Source: a virus | Direction: 5' to 3' (one strand) | Length of the DNA stretch: 36,575 nucleotides | IMG/VR virus record: IMGVR_UViG_3300046168_000012 | Coordinates: 1 to 36,575 of that record | Program-made: the position numbers and the translations under genes | Notes under the pieces: model-generated | Databases searched by the model: none | Told to the model about the DNA's origin: nothing | The model's input: the letters and a program-made list of their open reading frames with translations, nothing else | In this document: piece by piece, positions 1 to 7,990 of the stretch | How the letters are laid out: each line of letters starts with the position of its first letter | How positions within the stretch are numbered: position 1 is the stretch's first letter

Positions 1-1685
1 GCTTGCTGTGCAATATCTCCACGCAAGACAGATTCTGTCCTCGTGTAATATAAGGTTTTAACACCTTTTTTCCATGCTTCAAAATGAACCTTGTTAATCC
101 ACTTTGGTGTTGCTACGCTAGGAAAAGCTAAGTTTAAACTAACCGACTGATCTACATATTGCTGTCTTAGTCCAGCTTGATTAACTAATTCTAGTTGATT
201 AATCTCCTTAAAAGTTTTAAATACCTCCTTTGCGGGTGTTTCGTGTGCCAACACAACATCATCAAGCTCAATAATATTTTGCACACTACCACCATCAGCC
301 ATGATTTTATCCCACGTTTCATTATTATTTATTTTAAGTTTTCTTAATAGTTTCAATAAAGTAGGATTCTTACGTATAAAGGTTCCTTTAGCCGTCTGCT
401 CTGTAAAAACATTTGCTGCCCAAGGTTCTATACCCGGCGAAACATTGCCACTAAGCTTGCTATTAGAAACAGTGGGAGCCACAGCGCGTAAATGAGTATT
501 ACGCATACCAGTTCCAGAACACCATAAAGGTTCTCCATAAGTTTCTGCAAGTGCCATACTAGCCCTTTCACTTTCAATTTTAATTTGACTAAATATTTTC
601 CTAGTTTCAAACTGAGCAAGTAAACCTTCGAACGATATACCTTTTTCTTGTAAGTACGTGTGCCAGCCCAAAACTCCCAAGCCAAGCGCTCTTCCTTTCG
701 TAGCTGACCTAACCGCGTTTTCAAAGCCTCGTAAGCCTTTAGCTCGTTGTATAAACTCTTCCATGACTCCATCAAGGAACCATATACTGTCGTAAATAAG
801 GTTTGTACCTTTCCACTCTTCATATTTTGCTAGATTTAATGATGATAAACAACATACAAAACTGTGGTTTTCATCAGTGTGTAACGTGATCTCTGAGCAT
901 ATGTTTGTCATGTGTACTTTGAGACCATTGTCTTTGTACGCTTTGGGGTTATTTTTATTTGTGTTCCCTTTAAATAGGATATAAGGTTCTCCAGTAGCTT
1001 TACGTTTTTGAAGAAGTTTTCCCCAACGTTTTCTTGCTTGTTTATCTCCAGCTTCAAGTCTTCGCATGAATTTATCGCCGACAATAGCACACTGGTGCAA
1101 GTTGAGCGATTGACGATTGACGTCTCCTTTGGGTTCACGTATTTCAAGCCACTCTTCGAAATCGGCGTGATCAATATTAATATTAACCGATGCTGCTCCT
1201 CGTCGGACAGATCCTTGATTAGTGGCAAGTATAGTTGAGTCGTATATTTTACAAAACGGCACAACTCCATCACTTGTTCCATTACCTGTTATTTTAGCGC
1301 CGGCGGGTCTTATTTGATTTATACCGATACCTACTCCACCGCCGTGCTTAGCGAGTAGCATCATCTCTAAGTTTTTTTGCCCAATGTCTTGTATAGAATC
1401 AGCCACATCGATACCAAAACAGCTAATAGGTAAACCGCGATCAGTACCTGTATTGGACAACACAGGACTAGCCAAACAAAGCCAACCATTCCAAATGTAA
1501 TCAAAAAACCTTTCTGCCATTTCGGGTTTATATAATCGTCTAGCAACAGTTTTAGCCACACGCATATAAGCATCACGTGGAGTTTCATCTTGTAGTAAAT
1601 ACCCACCAGATATTGTTTTTTTATACACTTCAGTATCTCCCCACTTTGGGTAGTCTTCTCCTTTAATCCACTCATTGTTCCACAT
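1..1685 (-). CDS. nrdA: Ribonucleotide reductase large subunit, class I (3' end beyond window)
   Basis: Catalytic alpha subunit that reduces ribonucleoside diphosphates to deoxynucleotides for phage DNA synthesis. The frame is open on the minus strand from an ATG at 1683-1685 to the window edge, about 561 codons, so the C-terminus is missing. The translation shows the first active-site cysteine in LPISCFGID, the glycine-rich GGGVGIGINQIRP, and the thiyl-radical motif NICSE (N-x-C-x-E). The start (MWNNEWIKGEDYPKWGD) lies close to the catalytic core, so there is no N-terminal ATP-cone; allosteric activity control is probably absent, as in many phage enzymes. It sits downstream of nrdB with two small genes between. 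The redox-active C-terminal cysteines cannot be checked here. Confidence 0.96.
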   Translation of the reverse strand, partial: MWNNEWIKGEDYPKWGDTEVYKKTISGGYLLQDETPRDAYMRVAKTVARRLYKPEMAERFFDYIWNGWLCLASPVLSNTGTDRGLPISCFGIDVADSIQDIGQKNLEMMLLAKHGGGVGIGINQIRPAGAKITGNGTSDGVVPFCKIYDSTILATNQGSVRRGAASVNINIDHADFEEWLEIREPKGDVNRQSLNLHQCAIVGDKFMRRLEAGDKQARKRWGKLLQKRKATGEPYILFKGNTNKNNPKAYKDNGLKVHMTNICSEITLHTDENHSFVCCLSSLNLAKYEEWKGTNLIYDSIWFLDGVMEEFIQRAKGLRGFENAVRSATKGRALGLGVLGWHTYLQEKGISFEGLLAQFETRKIFSQIKIESERASMALAETYGEPLWCSGTGMRNTHLRAVAPTVSNSKLSGNVSPGIEPWAANVFTEQTAKGTFIRKNPTLLKLLRKLKINNNETWDKIMADGGSVQNIIELDDVVLAHETPAKEVFKTFKEINQLELVNQAGLRQQYVDQSVSLNLAFPSVATPKWINKVHFEAWKKGVKTLYYTRTESVLRGDIAQQ

Positions 1686-1687
1686 AT

Positions 1688-1954
1688 TTAAATTATAAAA
1701 TGTTTGATCCAAGCTATTAAACCATTTAAATTTAAAGCTACTAAATTCCATTGTTTTCTTGATGACACTTGTATTATTACACATATAAAGCCTATAATAA
1801 ATAATATAGGCTCTAATGTCCATTGGCCTGCCATCACAAAGCCAGCACCCATATAACCTACTCTAGTTGCTATCCGTTTCCACGGACTCAACCTTTTCTG
1901 TCTCACTAGGTTTTTCAGTAACTTCATTTTTAAGTTGCTCCAACGCTTCGTCAT
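1688..1954 (-). CDS. Small membrane protein between nrdA and nrdB
   Basis: Predicted protein of 88 aa, or 54 aa if it starts at the ATG at 1850-1852. The C-terminal half is hydrophobic, with a likely transmembrane segment in LEPILFIIGFICVIIQV and a second, weaker one in ALNLNGLIAWIKHFII. The long version begins with a basic stretch (MTKRW...RQKRLSPWKR) and overlaps the preceding gene by about 90 nt in another frame; the short version begins just after that gene's stop. The sequence cannot decide the start. It ends 2 nt before the nrdA start, so it is in the same transcript. Function unknown. Confidence 0.6.
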   Translation of the reverse strand: MTKRWSNLKMKLLKNLVRQKRLSPWKRIATRVGYMGAGFVMAGQWTLEPILFIIGFICVIIQVSSRKQWNLVALNLNGLIAWIKHFII

Positions 1955-2093
1955 ATCCTGGCATTTTTTTAATTGTTTCTAAAGAACCTACAGCTACTTC
2001 TCTAGTAAATTGTATTTCAGTTATAAGCTGTTGCATAACTCTAGCCATTGCATCAACTTTATTTTTCATTTCTATTAATTTGTTTTCTTTCAT
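1863..2093 (-). CDS. Hypothetical acidic helical protein
   Basis: 76 aa, not recognised. The N-terminal half (MKENKLIEMKNKVDAMARVM) looks like an amphipathic helix or short coiled coil, followed by an acidic tail (KPSETEKVESVETDSN). Its ATG overlaps the TGA of the upstream reading frame at 2090-2093 (ATGA), a usual sign of translational coupling. It lies inside the nrdB-nrdA operon. Confidence 0.65.
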   Translation of the reverse strand: MKENKLIEMKNKVDAMARVMQQLITEIQFTREVAVGSLETIKKMPGYDEALEQLKNEVTEKPSETEKVESVETDSN

Positions 2094-2311
2094 TTTAAGT
2101 TTTCTTTTTTTACAAAGTCTCTTACACCTGTCCAGTTTAGATCGTTGTATATATCTTGTTCAGTTATATTTATCTTACCAGATATCTTCGAAGTCTTCCC
2201 CTTCGTTAGCTTTACTATAGTCCGTTGGACGAATAGCAAAAAAATCAGTATGGGTAATGCCCCCGGTAAGATGATAAAACCAATCAAGATTAGCTGCTGC
2301 TTTAGTGTCAT
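2090..2311 (-). CDS. Possible small gene overlapping the nrdB 3' end
   Basis: The frame runs past the nrdB stop and ends at 2090, with an ATGA overlap onto the next gene, which argues that the frame is used. The part beyond nrdB (INITEQDIYNDLNWTGVRDF) has a protein-like composition. There is no ATG between the nrdB stop and the end of this frame. Either it starts inside nrdB (ATG at 2309-2311, giving a hydrophobic N-terminus that may only be a shadow of nrdB) or it uses a rare start codon near 2174. The start is unresolved and the function unknown. Confidence 0.3.
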   Translation of the reverse strand: MTLKQQLILIGFIILPGALPILIFLLFVQRTIVKLTKGKTSKISGKINITEQDIYNDLNWTGVRDFVKKENLK

Positions 2312-3143
2312 ACGCGAAATACGATCCAAGGTCAACATAACCAAGTTCCACAAGTTTTTCATTTGCTCTCTTTTTTATAAATTGTTTTAAATCATTAGCT
2401 GATATACCCTCAATGTCTCCAGCTTCAAACATTTTGTCAATATAGCTACTTTCAAGATTAACCATTGTTTCAGCAGCTTTAATTATATCTTCTCTACATA
2501 AATGCAGTAATTGATCGTTTTCACTGCACATATCGCGATATAGCTTGCAACCCATTTTACTATGTAGTGATTCATCTCTTACTGACCATTTCATTTGTTG
2601 CCCGATACCCTTAAGTAAATTTCGAAGCTGAAAACTATACAACACTGCAAAAGCACTATACAGACTAACTCCTTCAGCGAAGGCTGAAAATACAGCCAAG
2701 CTTTTCGCAATACCCACAGGATTATTACCGTCGTAAGCAACCAAATTATCAAATCTAGCAGACGTTGCTGGTTCATGTAAAAATGCTTCATAGTCTTCTA
2801 GCTTTAAAGTTTCATTTAAGTAACTATATGCTACGGCATGCACAGTTTCCTGTGAGCCAAACATCATAGCCATTTGTCTTATTTCGTGTTTAGGAAACCA
2901 CGATACGACGTTTTGGGTCCAATAGTCTGATACCGCGCATTCCGTTTGCGCGAAGCCAAGAAGTATGTTCCCGACAAGGTGTTTTTCTTTTTCGTTAAGT
3001 CTTTCATTCCAATCTTTTATATCGCTTTGCATTGAGATCTCAGTGTGTAACCAAAATGCTTGTGCTTGTTTTAACCAACCTTCATTGTAGTATTCAGGAT
3101 ATTCAAATGGTTTGTACGCTATGCGCTCATCAAATAATCCCAT
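2175..3143 (-). CDS. nrdB: Ribonucleotide reductase small subunit, class I
   Basis: Radical-generating beta subunit, 322 aa, the usual phage length. It carries the di-iron ligand pattern: an acidic residue near residue 68 (FAQTECA), ETVH at 99-102, a Glu in FAEGVSLYSAF, and RDESLH with a Glu/His pair. The radical tyrosine is predicted at Y106, seven residues after E99, matching the E. coli E115/Y122 spacing, so this should be a tyrosyl-radical enzyme. The acidic/aromatic C-terminus EDFEDIW is the typical tail that docks on NrdA. The start directly follows the TAA of the preceding small gene. Confidence 0.96.
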   Translation of the reverse strand: MGLFDERIAYKPFEYPEYYNEGWLKQAQAFWLHTEISMQSDIKDWNERLNEKEKHLVGNILLGFAQTECAVSDYWTQNVVSWFPKHEIRQMAMMFGSQETVHAVAYSYLNETLKLEDYEAFLHEPATSARFDNLVAYDGNNPVGIAKSLAVFSAFAEGVSLYSAFAVLYSFQLRNLLKGIGQQMKWSVRDESLHSKMGCKLYRDMCSENDQLLHLCREDIIKAAETMVNLESSYIDKMFEAGDIEGISANDLKQFIKKRANEKLVELGYVDLGSYFAYDTKAAANLDWFYHLTGGITHTDFFAIRPTDYSKANEGEDFEDIW

Positions 3144-3293
3144 TTATTTAAAAATTTCTAATGCTATGTCAATAAAAGGTATATATAATACATGTGTTAT
3201 TTGATCTTTTTCATCATAAGTTCTTGCTCCTAATAATACACCTGGATATGTACCTACTGATAAACTCCAGTTTTTATTCTGCTTTGATTCCAT
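3144..3293 (-). CDS. Hypothetical 49-aa protein upstream of nrdB
   Basis: Short gene starting MESKQNKNWSLSVGTYPGVL and ending in a hydrophobic stretch (HVLYIPFIDIALEIFK). Its TAA is immediately followed by the nrdB ATG. It overlaps the end of the preceding small gene by 20 nt. The tight packing and lack of frame interruptions support it as real. Function unknown. Confidence 0.7.
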   Translation of the reverse strand: MESKQNKNWSLSVGTYPGVLLGARTYDEKDQITHVLYIPFIDIALEIFK

Positions 3294-3444
3294 ATTTATC
3301 TTGTATTTCTACTAATTCTTTAAATTTAACTTTGTTTCTAACTTCCCAGCTCCATTTCCACCATTTATCTATTTGCCGTTCAGCATACTTTTTTCTAGCT
3401 AATCTTTTAGCTTCGAAAGGATTAACCTTACTGTCTCGTCGCAT
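3274..3444 (-). CDS. Hypothetical basic, tryptophan-rich 56-aa protein
   Basis: Begins MRRDSKVNPFEAKRLARKKY and contains four tryptophans within a short stretch (DKWWKWSWEV). Strongly basic, so nucleic-acid or protein binding is possible, but no family is recognised. The 5' end overlaps the upstream endonuclease by 46 nt and the 3' end overlaps the next gene by 20 nt, in line with the packing in this arm. Confidence 0.6.
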   Translation of the reverse strand: MRRDSKVNPFEAKRLARKKYAERQIDKWWKWSWEVRNKVKFKELVEIQDKYGIKAE

Positions 3445-3854
3445 TCCTTATGATTTTGTGGTTTATATAATGTAAGTGGTCCTAATCGTCTTTCAGTAAT
3501 AAGTTTTTTAAATAATTTCCAACGTAACGGAAACGATTCATTAGCTCTACCTTTAGTTTCAATTATAAAACCCTTACCTACAAAGTCTGGTGTATATTTT
3601 ATATTAAGTATTTTTTTGTTACCTCTGTTTTTGTAATCTCCTTTACCATTACCACATCTTTCATATGACTCAAATGGAAAATCAAAAGACTCTGACAACT
3701 CAAATGTTTGACCCTCATATAAAGCAGTTATTTTAGCTTTGCGTAAAGCCATATACATATAACGCTCAAGACCAGACGCGAAGTTGATCCCATCATATGA
3801 GATCTTCTTCGACTGAACTGGGCCTTTTTTTCTTTTATAAGATTTCTTCTTCAT
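3399..3854 (-). CDS. PD-(D/E)XK endonuclease, phage endonuclease I / DUF1064-like
   Basis: 151 aa. Shows the order expected in this fold: GINFASGLERYMY (helix with conserved Glu), then YTPDFVGKGFIIETKGR, which supplies the catalytic D and ExK residues. The N-terminus is lysine-rich (MKKKSYKRKKGP). Related phage proteins cut branched DNA or degrade host DNA; a role in resolving replication/recombination branches fits the neighbouring replication genes but is inferred. It overlaps the upstream gene by 20 nt. Confidence 0.75.
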   Translation of the reverse strand: MKKKSYKRKKGPVQSKKISYDGINFASGLERYMYMALRKAKITALYEGQTFELSESFDFPFESYERCGNGKGDYKNRGNKKILNIKYTPDFVGKGFIIETKGRANESFPLRWKLFKKLITERRLGPLTLYKPQNHKECDETVRLILSKLKD

Positions 3855-4149
3855 TTATTTCTATGTCGTGATAGTGTAAACCATCGTTACCGTTTTGGCC
3901 TACAATATTCATTCTATTAAGCATAGCTTCTTCTATTTCATCTTGTAAACAATGTCTAGCTGATTCTAAGTATAGTATTGCGTCCATTAATTCTTCTTGT
4001 ACATCAACAATAAATCTGCTAAGATCTTTTTTTTGACCTTCGATCTCTTGCATCATTGTAGCTCCATATTTCTTTTGACCTATTAAGCTACGTTCGTCCA
4101 TCTTCCTTAGTACGTTTTGTACTATCTTATCTTGTGTTTTAATCTGCAT
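3835..4149 (-). CDS. MazG-like all-alpha NTP pyrophosphohydrolase-type protein
   Basis: 104 aa. The pattern RSLIGQKKYGATM followed by VQEELMDAILYLESA recalls the acidic metal-binding helices (E-E-x-x-D) of the all-alpha NTP-PPase superfamily, and similar small proteins are frequent in phages. Substrate unknown. It overlaps the GIY-YIG/MazG gene by 11 nt, so the two may act in one nucleotide-pool pathway. The C-terminus is acidic (HDIEINEEEIL). Confidence 0.5.
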   Translation of the reverse strand: MQIKTQDKIVQNVLRKMDERSLIGQKKYGATMMQEIEGQKKDLSRFIVDVQEELMDAILYLESARHCLQDEIEEAMLNRMNIVGQNGNDGLHYHDIEINEEEIL

Positions 4150-4897
4150 CTTTTACAAAAGTTCCGTTAATCATTTTACCTGTTCTTGCTGCTATCTCTG
4201 TGTAAGCAGCGTCAATACAGTCTTCAATTTCAAAGCCTTCTTGATAAGCTAGGTTAGTTAATACAACGACCATATCACCTATAGCGTCTTGTATTTCAGG
4301 TTTGTCTTGTTTTAATATTGCTTGAGCAAGCTCACCAGCTTCTTCTATGAGTTTAACATACTGCGTGTGTGAATTACCTGTTTGATATATACCTCTTTCT
4401 GCAGCCCAACTACGTATTAAATCAAATCTTTCTATTGTTGCATCAGGCGTATGTACTGGGTTAAAAAATGCTTCATAAAAAGCTTTATTATAAATATAAG
4501 ATCTATTGTTGTTGTACATAGATTCTTTCGCGTTAGCCATTATCCACGGTATGTTTTCTTTTGTTATTTCAAACTGGCCAAAACTTGTTTTCCAATTTAA
4601 ACCTATATTATCGCTTAATCTACCTTTTAATTTATTAAGAGGTACAGGGAATGTTGAGGTTTGTTCTGTTGCGTTTATTTTCATTTTATTAAATAAGTTT
4701 TTATATAATTTTCTGTCGACTTTATAGCCGTAAGACTTTTGAAGTTCTATTTCACGGTCTGATATATACTCTATATCGTCTGACTGTTCAAGAACTTCAT
4801 ACTCATTCTCCTTATAACCTTGCATAAGGGTAACCCGTGTATTAAGATTACGTGTAACACCGATCTTTTTACCTGGTATGTGGTATAAATAATACAT
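4139..4897 (-). CDS. GIY-YIG domain fused to MazG-like NTP pyrophosphohydrolase
   Basis: 252 aa with two domains. Residues 1-70 (MYYLYHIPGKKIGVTRNLNTR) follow the GIY-YIG nuclease pattern: the first aromatic motif, a GxT strand and the conserved Arg in the helix. The C-terminal part, from about residue 140, has the MazG signature: RGIYQTGNSHTQYVKLIEEA, GEL, then EIQDAIGDMVVVL, which together give EExxE...ExxD for metal binding. MazG-like enzymes hydrolyse (d)NTPs. Why a nuclease-type module is attached is unclear; it may only be a DNA-binding or regulatory remnant. The two halves are in one uninterrupted frame. Confidence 0.75.
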   Translation of the reverse strand: MYYLYHIPGKKIGVTRNLNTRVTLMQGYKENEYEVLEQSDDIEYISDREIELQKSYGYKVDRKLYKNLFNKMKINATEQTSTFPVPLNKLKGRLSDNIGLNWKTSFGQFEITKENIPWIMANAKESMYNNNRSYIYNKAFYEAFFNPVHTPDATIERFDLIRSWAAERGIYQTGNSHTQYVKLIEEAGELAQAILKQDKPEIQDAIGDMVVVLTNLAYQEGFEIEDCIDAAYTEIAARTGKMINGTFVKDAD

Positions 4898-4902
4898 ATT
4901 TT

Positions 4903-5544
4903 TTATAGTTTATTGTTATACAAATGCATGTTATGTGCGTGATGGTAATACCAGCCTATTTCTAAATTAAGACGTCTAGCTATTAGTTTTTGTAATGATG
5001 AAAATTGATACTGATCATTACAGAAACCGTACCAGATGTCATTAGAACGCATGTAGACAGACATACAAAGCTTATCGTTTATAATTGTAAACTGAACTGC
5101 GTACGTACATGGCGTGTCTTTCTTATATTTATCATATTCTTTACCATCGTATATACTTATCGCTGCATGTCTAGTATTTTTATTTGTTTTTAATTTAGCG
5201 CAAACATAATCTATTTGACAACTTCGTTTCCATTGATAACCATAGTTAGAGTTTACTTTTCTATCGCCGTCAGCCATTCGCTCCCATATTGGCGGTATTT
5301 TGCCATACAGCTCACCAAGCTTATCAATGCTAGGATCACCAGACAAATACCATTGCCATTCAGCTTCAGCATACTTTAAACTCCAGTTACGCTGTTTGTT
5401 TGATATATAATTATCTAGCGGATCTATAATATAAAAGCCACAGTTAAATACAGCTTTAGTGTCTCCAAAATCTATACCTTCAATTATAATGTTATCAAGT
5501 ACAGATTCATATGCTTCATTAGCGTTTTGATATGTGTTTTTCAT
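4903..5544 (-). CDS. Thymidylate-synthase-fold enzyme, predicted dCMP hydroxymethylase
   Basis: 213 aa, shorter than bacterial ThyA. The C-terminal half aligns without gaps to E. coli ThyA: TPCTYAVQF carries the catalytic Cys (C146), YMRSND the phosphate-binding Arg/Ser, and HNMHLY the conserved His and Tyr. The residue matching ThyA Asn177, which selects dUMP, is Asp (D177 in GFCNDQ). Asp at this place is characteristic of dCMP-specific members such as T4 gp42. The likely reaction is therefore 5-hydroxymethylation (or methylation) of dCMP; this is inference from one residue. It overlaps the upstream gene by 26 nt and sits beside MazG-like genes that could trim competing nucleotides. Confidence 0.7.
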   Translation of the reverse strand: MKNTYQNANEAYESVLDNIIIEGIDFGDTKAVFNCGFYIIDPLDNYISNKQRNWSLKYAEAEWQWYLSGDPSIDKLGELYGKIPPIWERMADGDRKVNSNYGYQWKRSCQIDYVCAKLKTNKNTRHAAISIYDGKEYDKYKKDTPCTYAVQFTIINDKLCMSVYMRSNDIWYGFCNDQYQFSSLQKLIARRLNLEIGWYYHHAHNMHLYNNKL

Positions 5545-5773
5545 AATAATATTTATAGTATTCGTAAATCTTTTCCCATATTAAATCTCTAATATAATGA
5601 CTAGGATCTTCATAGGTTCTGCCATTGTTTGTTATAACTATAGACCATTTAGCATCGTTAATAGCTTTTGGTGCAATGTATATTTTATTACGTATACACC
5701 ATCTATATGCTTTTAGTTCATGCCCTGTAGCATTATACTTACCCATGTTAATCTTACTCTTTTTCCAAGCCAT
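5519..5773 (-). CDS. Hypothetical basic protein, 84 aa
   Basis: Starts MAWKKSKINMGKYNATGHEL and contains HELKAYRWCIRNKIYIAPKA. Rich in Lys, Tyr and Trp. No family recognised. It starts immediately after the primase-helicase stop (TAA then ATG) and ends 26 nt inside the following gene, so it is in the same operon and probably translationally linked. Confidence 0.7.
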   Translation of the reverse strand: MAWKKSKINMGKYNATGHELKAYRWCIRNKIYIAPKAINDAKWSIVITNNGRTYEDPSHYIRDLIWEKIYEYYKYYYEKHISKR

Positions 5774-7492
5774 TTATTCCCAAGGCATTTTCTCTACGCC
5801 TATATCTATTTCTTCATGCGGTATAAAACAACCTGACTTTGGCTCCCATTTAAAATGAGCTTCAGCTCCGTTTTGACCTAAATTTTGAAACTTAACTTTT
5901 AAAACTTTAGCTTTAACTGTTTTAGCTTCATAGTCTCTATGTACTAACAAACCATGATAACTAGCATCATACCATTCACCACCGCCTTTAATGTTATACA
6001 TTGTAGGCTCTTCAATCTTACCGTCTTTGTCTTTATACATTTTAGTTGGATGTGCTACTATAAAAACAAGTACGTCAAACTTTTTAGCAAATATTTCTAT
6101 TTTAGTTAGATACTCCATTGTGTATCTATTAACGTCTTCACTTTTACAGTCTACATCTCTGACTTTGTTAAATGGATCTATAACTAAACATTTAATACCT
6201 TTACGTTTAACAAGCTCAGCGCCTTTGCGAAGCACAGACTCAAGTGTATAACGTTCCATATCAATATGAAAAAAGTTATTGTTACAATGATTAGCTACTT
6301 TATTCCATCTATCTCCATGTATATCATCTACAGTTGGCATACCTTGCCAAACCTTACGCATTAACTTGTGTGCGTGAAGGTAAGTCGGTACATTTTCCGG
6401 ACTAGCGAACGCCGTTTTCCAGCCATAGTTTTTGTTATAGCCAACAACCATTTGATCGACAAAATCTGACTTCCCAGAAGACGGAATACCAGTGACAGTA
6501 ATAAACTGACCAGTATACGTGCTAAATATGTCATCAAAGTTTTCCAAGCCGACTTGATATCCTTTCTTAAAACCGTTGCGTACAAAGTCTGTAACTTCGT
6601 CTTCGATGTCTTTAAAGGTTGTAACGTTTTCAAGCGGTACTGGTCGTGATTGAGAAATACGCTCTGCCAGTTTTTGTTTTCCATGTTTTAAAAGGTATTC
6701 ATTAGCATCTTTACAATCATCAAACGACGCTAGATAACAAACTTCAGCTCCAAGTCTACGGACTAATTCTGATTGTAGTGCTTGACCTGCTTCATCTGAG
6801 TCAACAGCTAATATTACTTTTTCTTTATCTTCAAAATAATCTATACAATTATCAAGGTAATCAAGATTGTTTGAATTTAATGTTGCACCATTAGGTACTG
6901 ATATACTGTTAGGTATACCGGCCTCATGTAGTGCTAACACATCCATTTCACCTTCGGTTATAATACAATGATCATAACCTACTATGCTATTTATATTATA
7001 GAATACTTTTTCAGCACCCTTATATAATTTAAAGTTTTTTCTACCATCGCGATACTTAATATTAATAAGTTGATCACCCATGAAATAGTTGAACTTTATA
7101 GCGTTCTCGGTTTTACCGGTCTGAGGCATATACTCAGAGCCTTGAGTAACTTTACAGTCAAGCAAGGTCTCTGGTGATATTCCTCTAGTTTCAAACCATT
7201 TCAATACTTTGTCATCTGCTAGTTCCGGATATTCAGGATCTGGTTGTACAGGTCTAGCGTATTCTTTTTCACTAGCTCCTTTACGTTGATAACTATGTAA
7301 CTGAAATGAAGTGTTACAATTATGACAAGTTCCGAGACCACGTTCCCAATCATAAGACGCACATTTTGCCTTTTGATTTTTAGGTTTTCTATCATGAGAA
7401 CATAAAGGGCATATACCCTGTTTCTTACCCTCTTCAAGCTTATATTGATTGAAATCATCAATCAAGAATCCATTGATCTCTGTTGTCTGCAT
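5774..7492 (-). CDS. Bifunctional primase-helicase (T7 gp4 / TWINKLE type)
   Basis: 572 aa replicative protein that primes and unwinds the fork. Domains in order: zinc-binding motif, residues 28-59 (CPLC ... CHNC); TOPRIM primase core with the catalytic Glu in IITEGEMD (about 178-184) and DSD at 231-233; RecA-like SF4 helicase with Walker A GIPSSGKSD (335-343) and Walker B LVIDPFN (Asp439). The length matches the family, so both activities are likely intact. It lies just downstream of the SSB-like gene with a 9-nt gap. No DNA polymerase is visible in the window; it is presumably outside. Confidence 0.93.
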   Translation of the reverse strand: MQTTEINGFLIDDFNQYKLEEGKKQGICPLCSHDRKPKNQKAKCASYDWERGLGTCHNCNTSFQLHSYQRKGASEKEYARPVQPDPEYPELADDKVLKWFETRGISPETLLDCKVTQGSEYMPQTGKTENAIKFNYFMGDQLINIKYRDGRKNFKLYKGAEKVFYNINSIVGYDHCIITEGEMDVLALHEAGIPNSISVPNGATLNSNNLDYLDNCIDYFEDKEKVILAVDSDEAGQALQSELVRRLGAEVCYLASFDDCKDANEYLLKHGKQKLAERISQSRPVPLENVTTFKDIEDEVTDFVRNGFKKGYQVGLENFDDIFSTYTGQFITVTGIPSSGKSDFVDQMVVGYNKNYGWKTAFASPENVPTYLHAHKLMRKVWQGMPTVDDIHGDRWNKVANHCNNNFFHIDMERYTLESVLRKGAELVKRKGIKCLVIDPFNKVRDVDCKSEDVNRYTMEYLTKIEIFAKKFDVLVFIVAHPTKMYKDKDGKIEEPTMYNIKGGGEWYDASYHGLLVHRDYEAKTVKAKVLKVKFQNLGQNGAEAHFKWEPKSGCFIPHEEIDIGVEKMPWE

Positions 7493-7501
7493 TTAATTTA
7501 A

Positions 7502-7807
7502 TTAAAATGGTAAATCATCTGCCGGTGCTGCAGCCGGCGCTGCTTTTGGTTGGTCTTGTCTTGGAGCTGCGGCAACATTATCACCGTTCGTCCATACAAC
7601 TTGAACATTACCTAAGTACGTTTTAGCTACTTTAGCTTCACGTTCTTCTTTTGTCTGTGCAATTACCACAGGTCCTTGATTACCGAATTGATCCGGCTCG
7701 TCATTTAAGGTTATAGTAATTGGCAAGTACTTACCTTTCTTACCATCGATAACTTTTGATTTATCTATGTTAGTAAGGTTTATACTACATTTAATTATAC
7801 TAGCCAT
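7502..7807 (-). CDS. Single-stranded DNA-binding-like protein
   Basis: 101 aa. The N-terminal 70 residues look like a beta-barrel (SIIKCSINLTNIDKSKV ... GNVQVVWTNG). A low-complexity Pro/Ala linker (QPKAAPAAAPA) follows, then the acidic tip DDLPF. This layout of small OB-like core, flexible linker and acidic-hydrophobic tail is that of SSB proteins, whose tail recruits replication partners. The core is shorter than E. coli SSB and not clearly recognisable, so the call rests on layout and position next to the primase-helicase. Confidence 0.65.
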   Translation of the reverse strand: MASIIKCSINLTNIDKSKVIDGKKGKYLPITITLNDEPDQFGNQGPVVIAQTKEEREAKVAKTYLGNVQVVWTNGDNVAAAPRQDQPKAAPAAAPADDLPF

Positions 7808-7808
7808 A

Positions 7809-7988
7809 TTATACGTAATTATTTATTTGATTAAACATTCTTTGCATTTGGTCTTTAGTAGCGTTTGTATTTCTACGCATGTTATCTACTGCTTTAACGT
7901 GGTTTTGTCCTGTGTAAAAATTATTTACATTAGTTTCAATTCCTGTTACTGTACAAATTTTTGTTTGGTTTTTTCTGGTTCTTGCCAT
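7809..7988 (-). CDS. Hypothetical basic 59-aa protein
   Basis: Translation begins MARTRKNQTKICTVTGIETN and contains FYTGQNHVKAVDNMRRNTNA. It fills the gap between the SSB-like and exonuclease-like genes with 1-2 nt on either side, which supports it as real. Basic and Asn/Arg-rich, with a single Cys. Function unknown. Confidence 0.7.
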   Translation of the reverse strand: MARTRKNQTKICTVTGIETNVNNFYTGQNHVKAVDNMRRNTNATKDQMQRMFNQINNYV

Positions 7989-7990
7989 AA

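Noticed and set aside
428-1675. Frames of about 60-130 codons on both strands within nrdA
   Set aside because: The nrdA frame is continuous across this region with catalytic motifs; the others are shadows.
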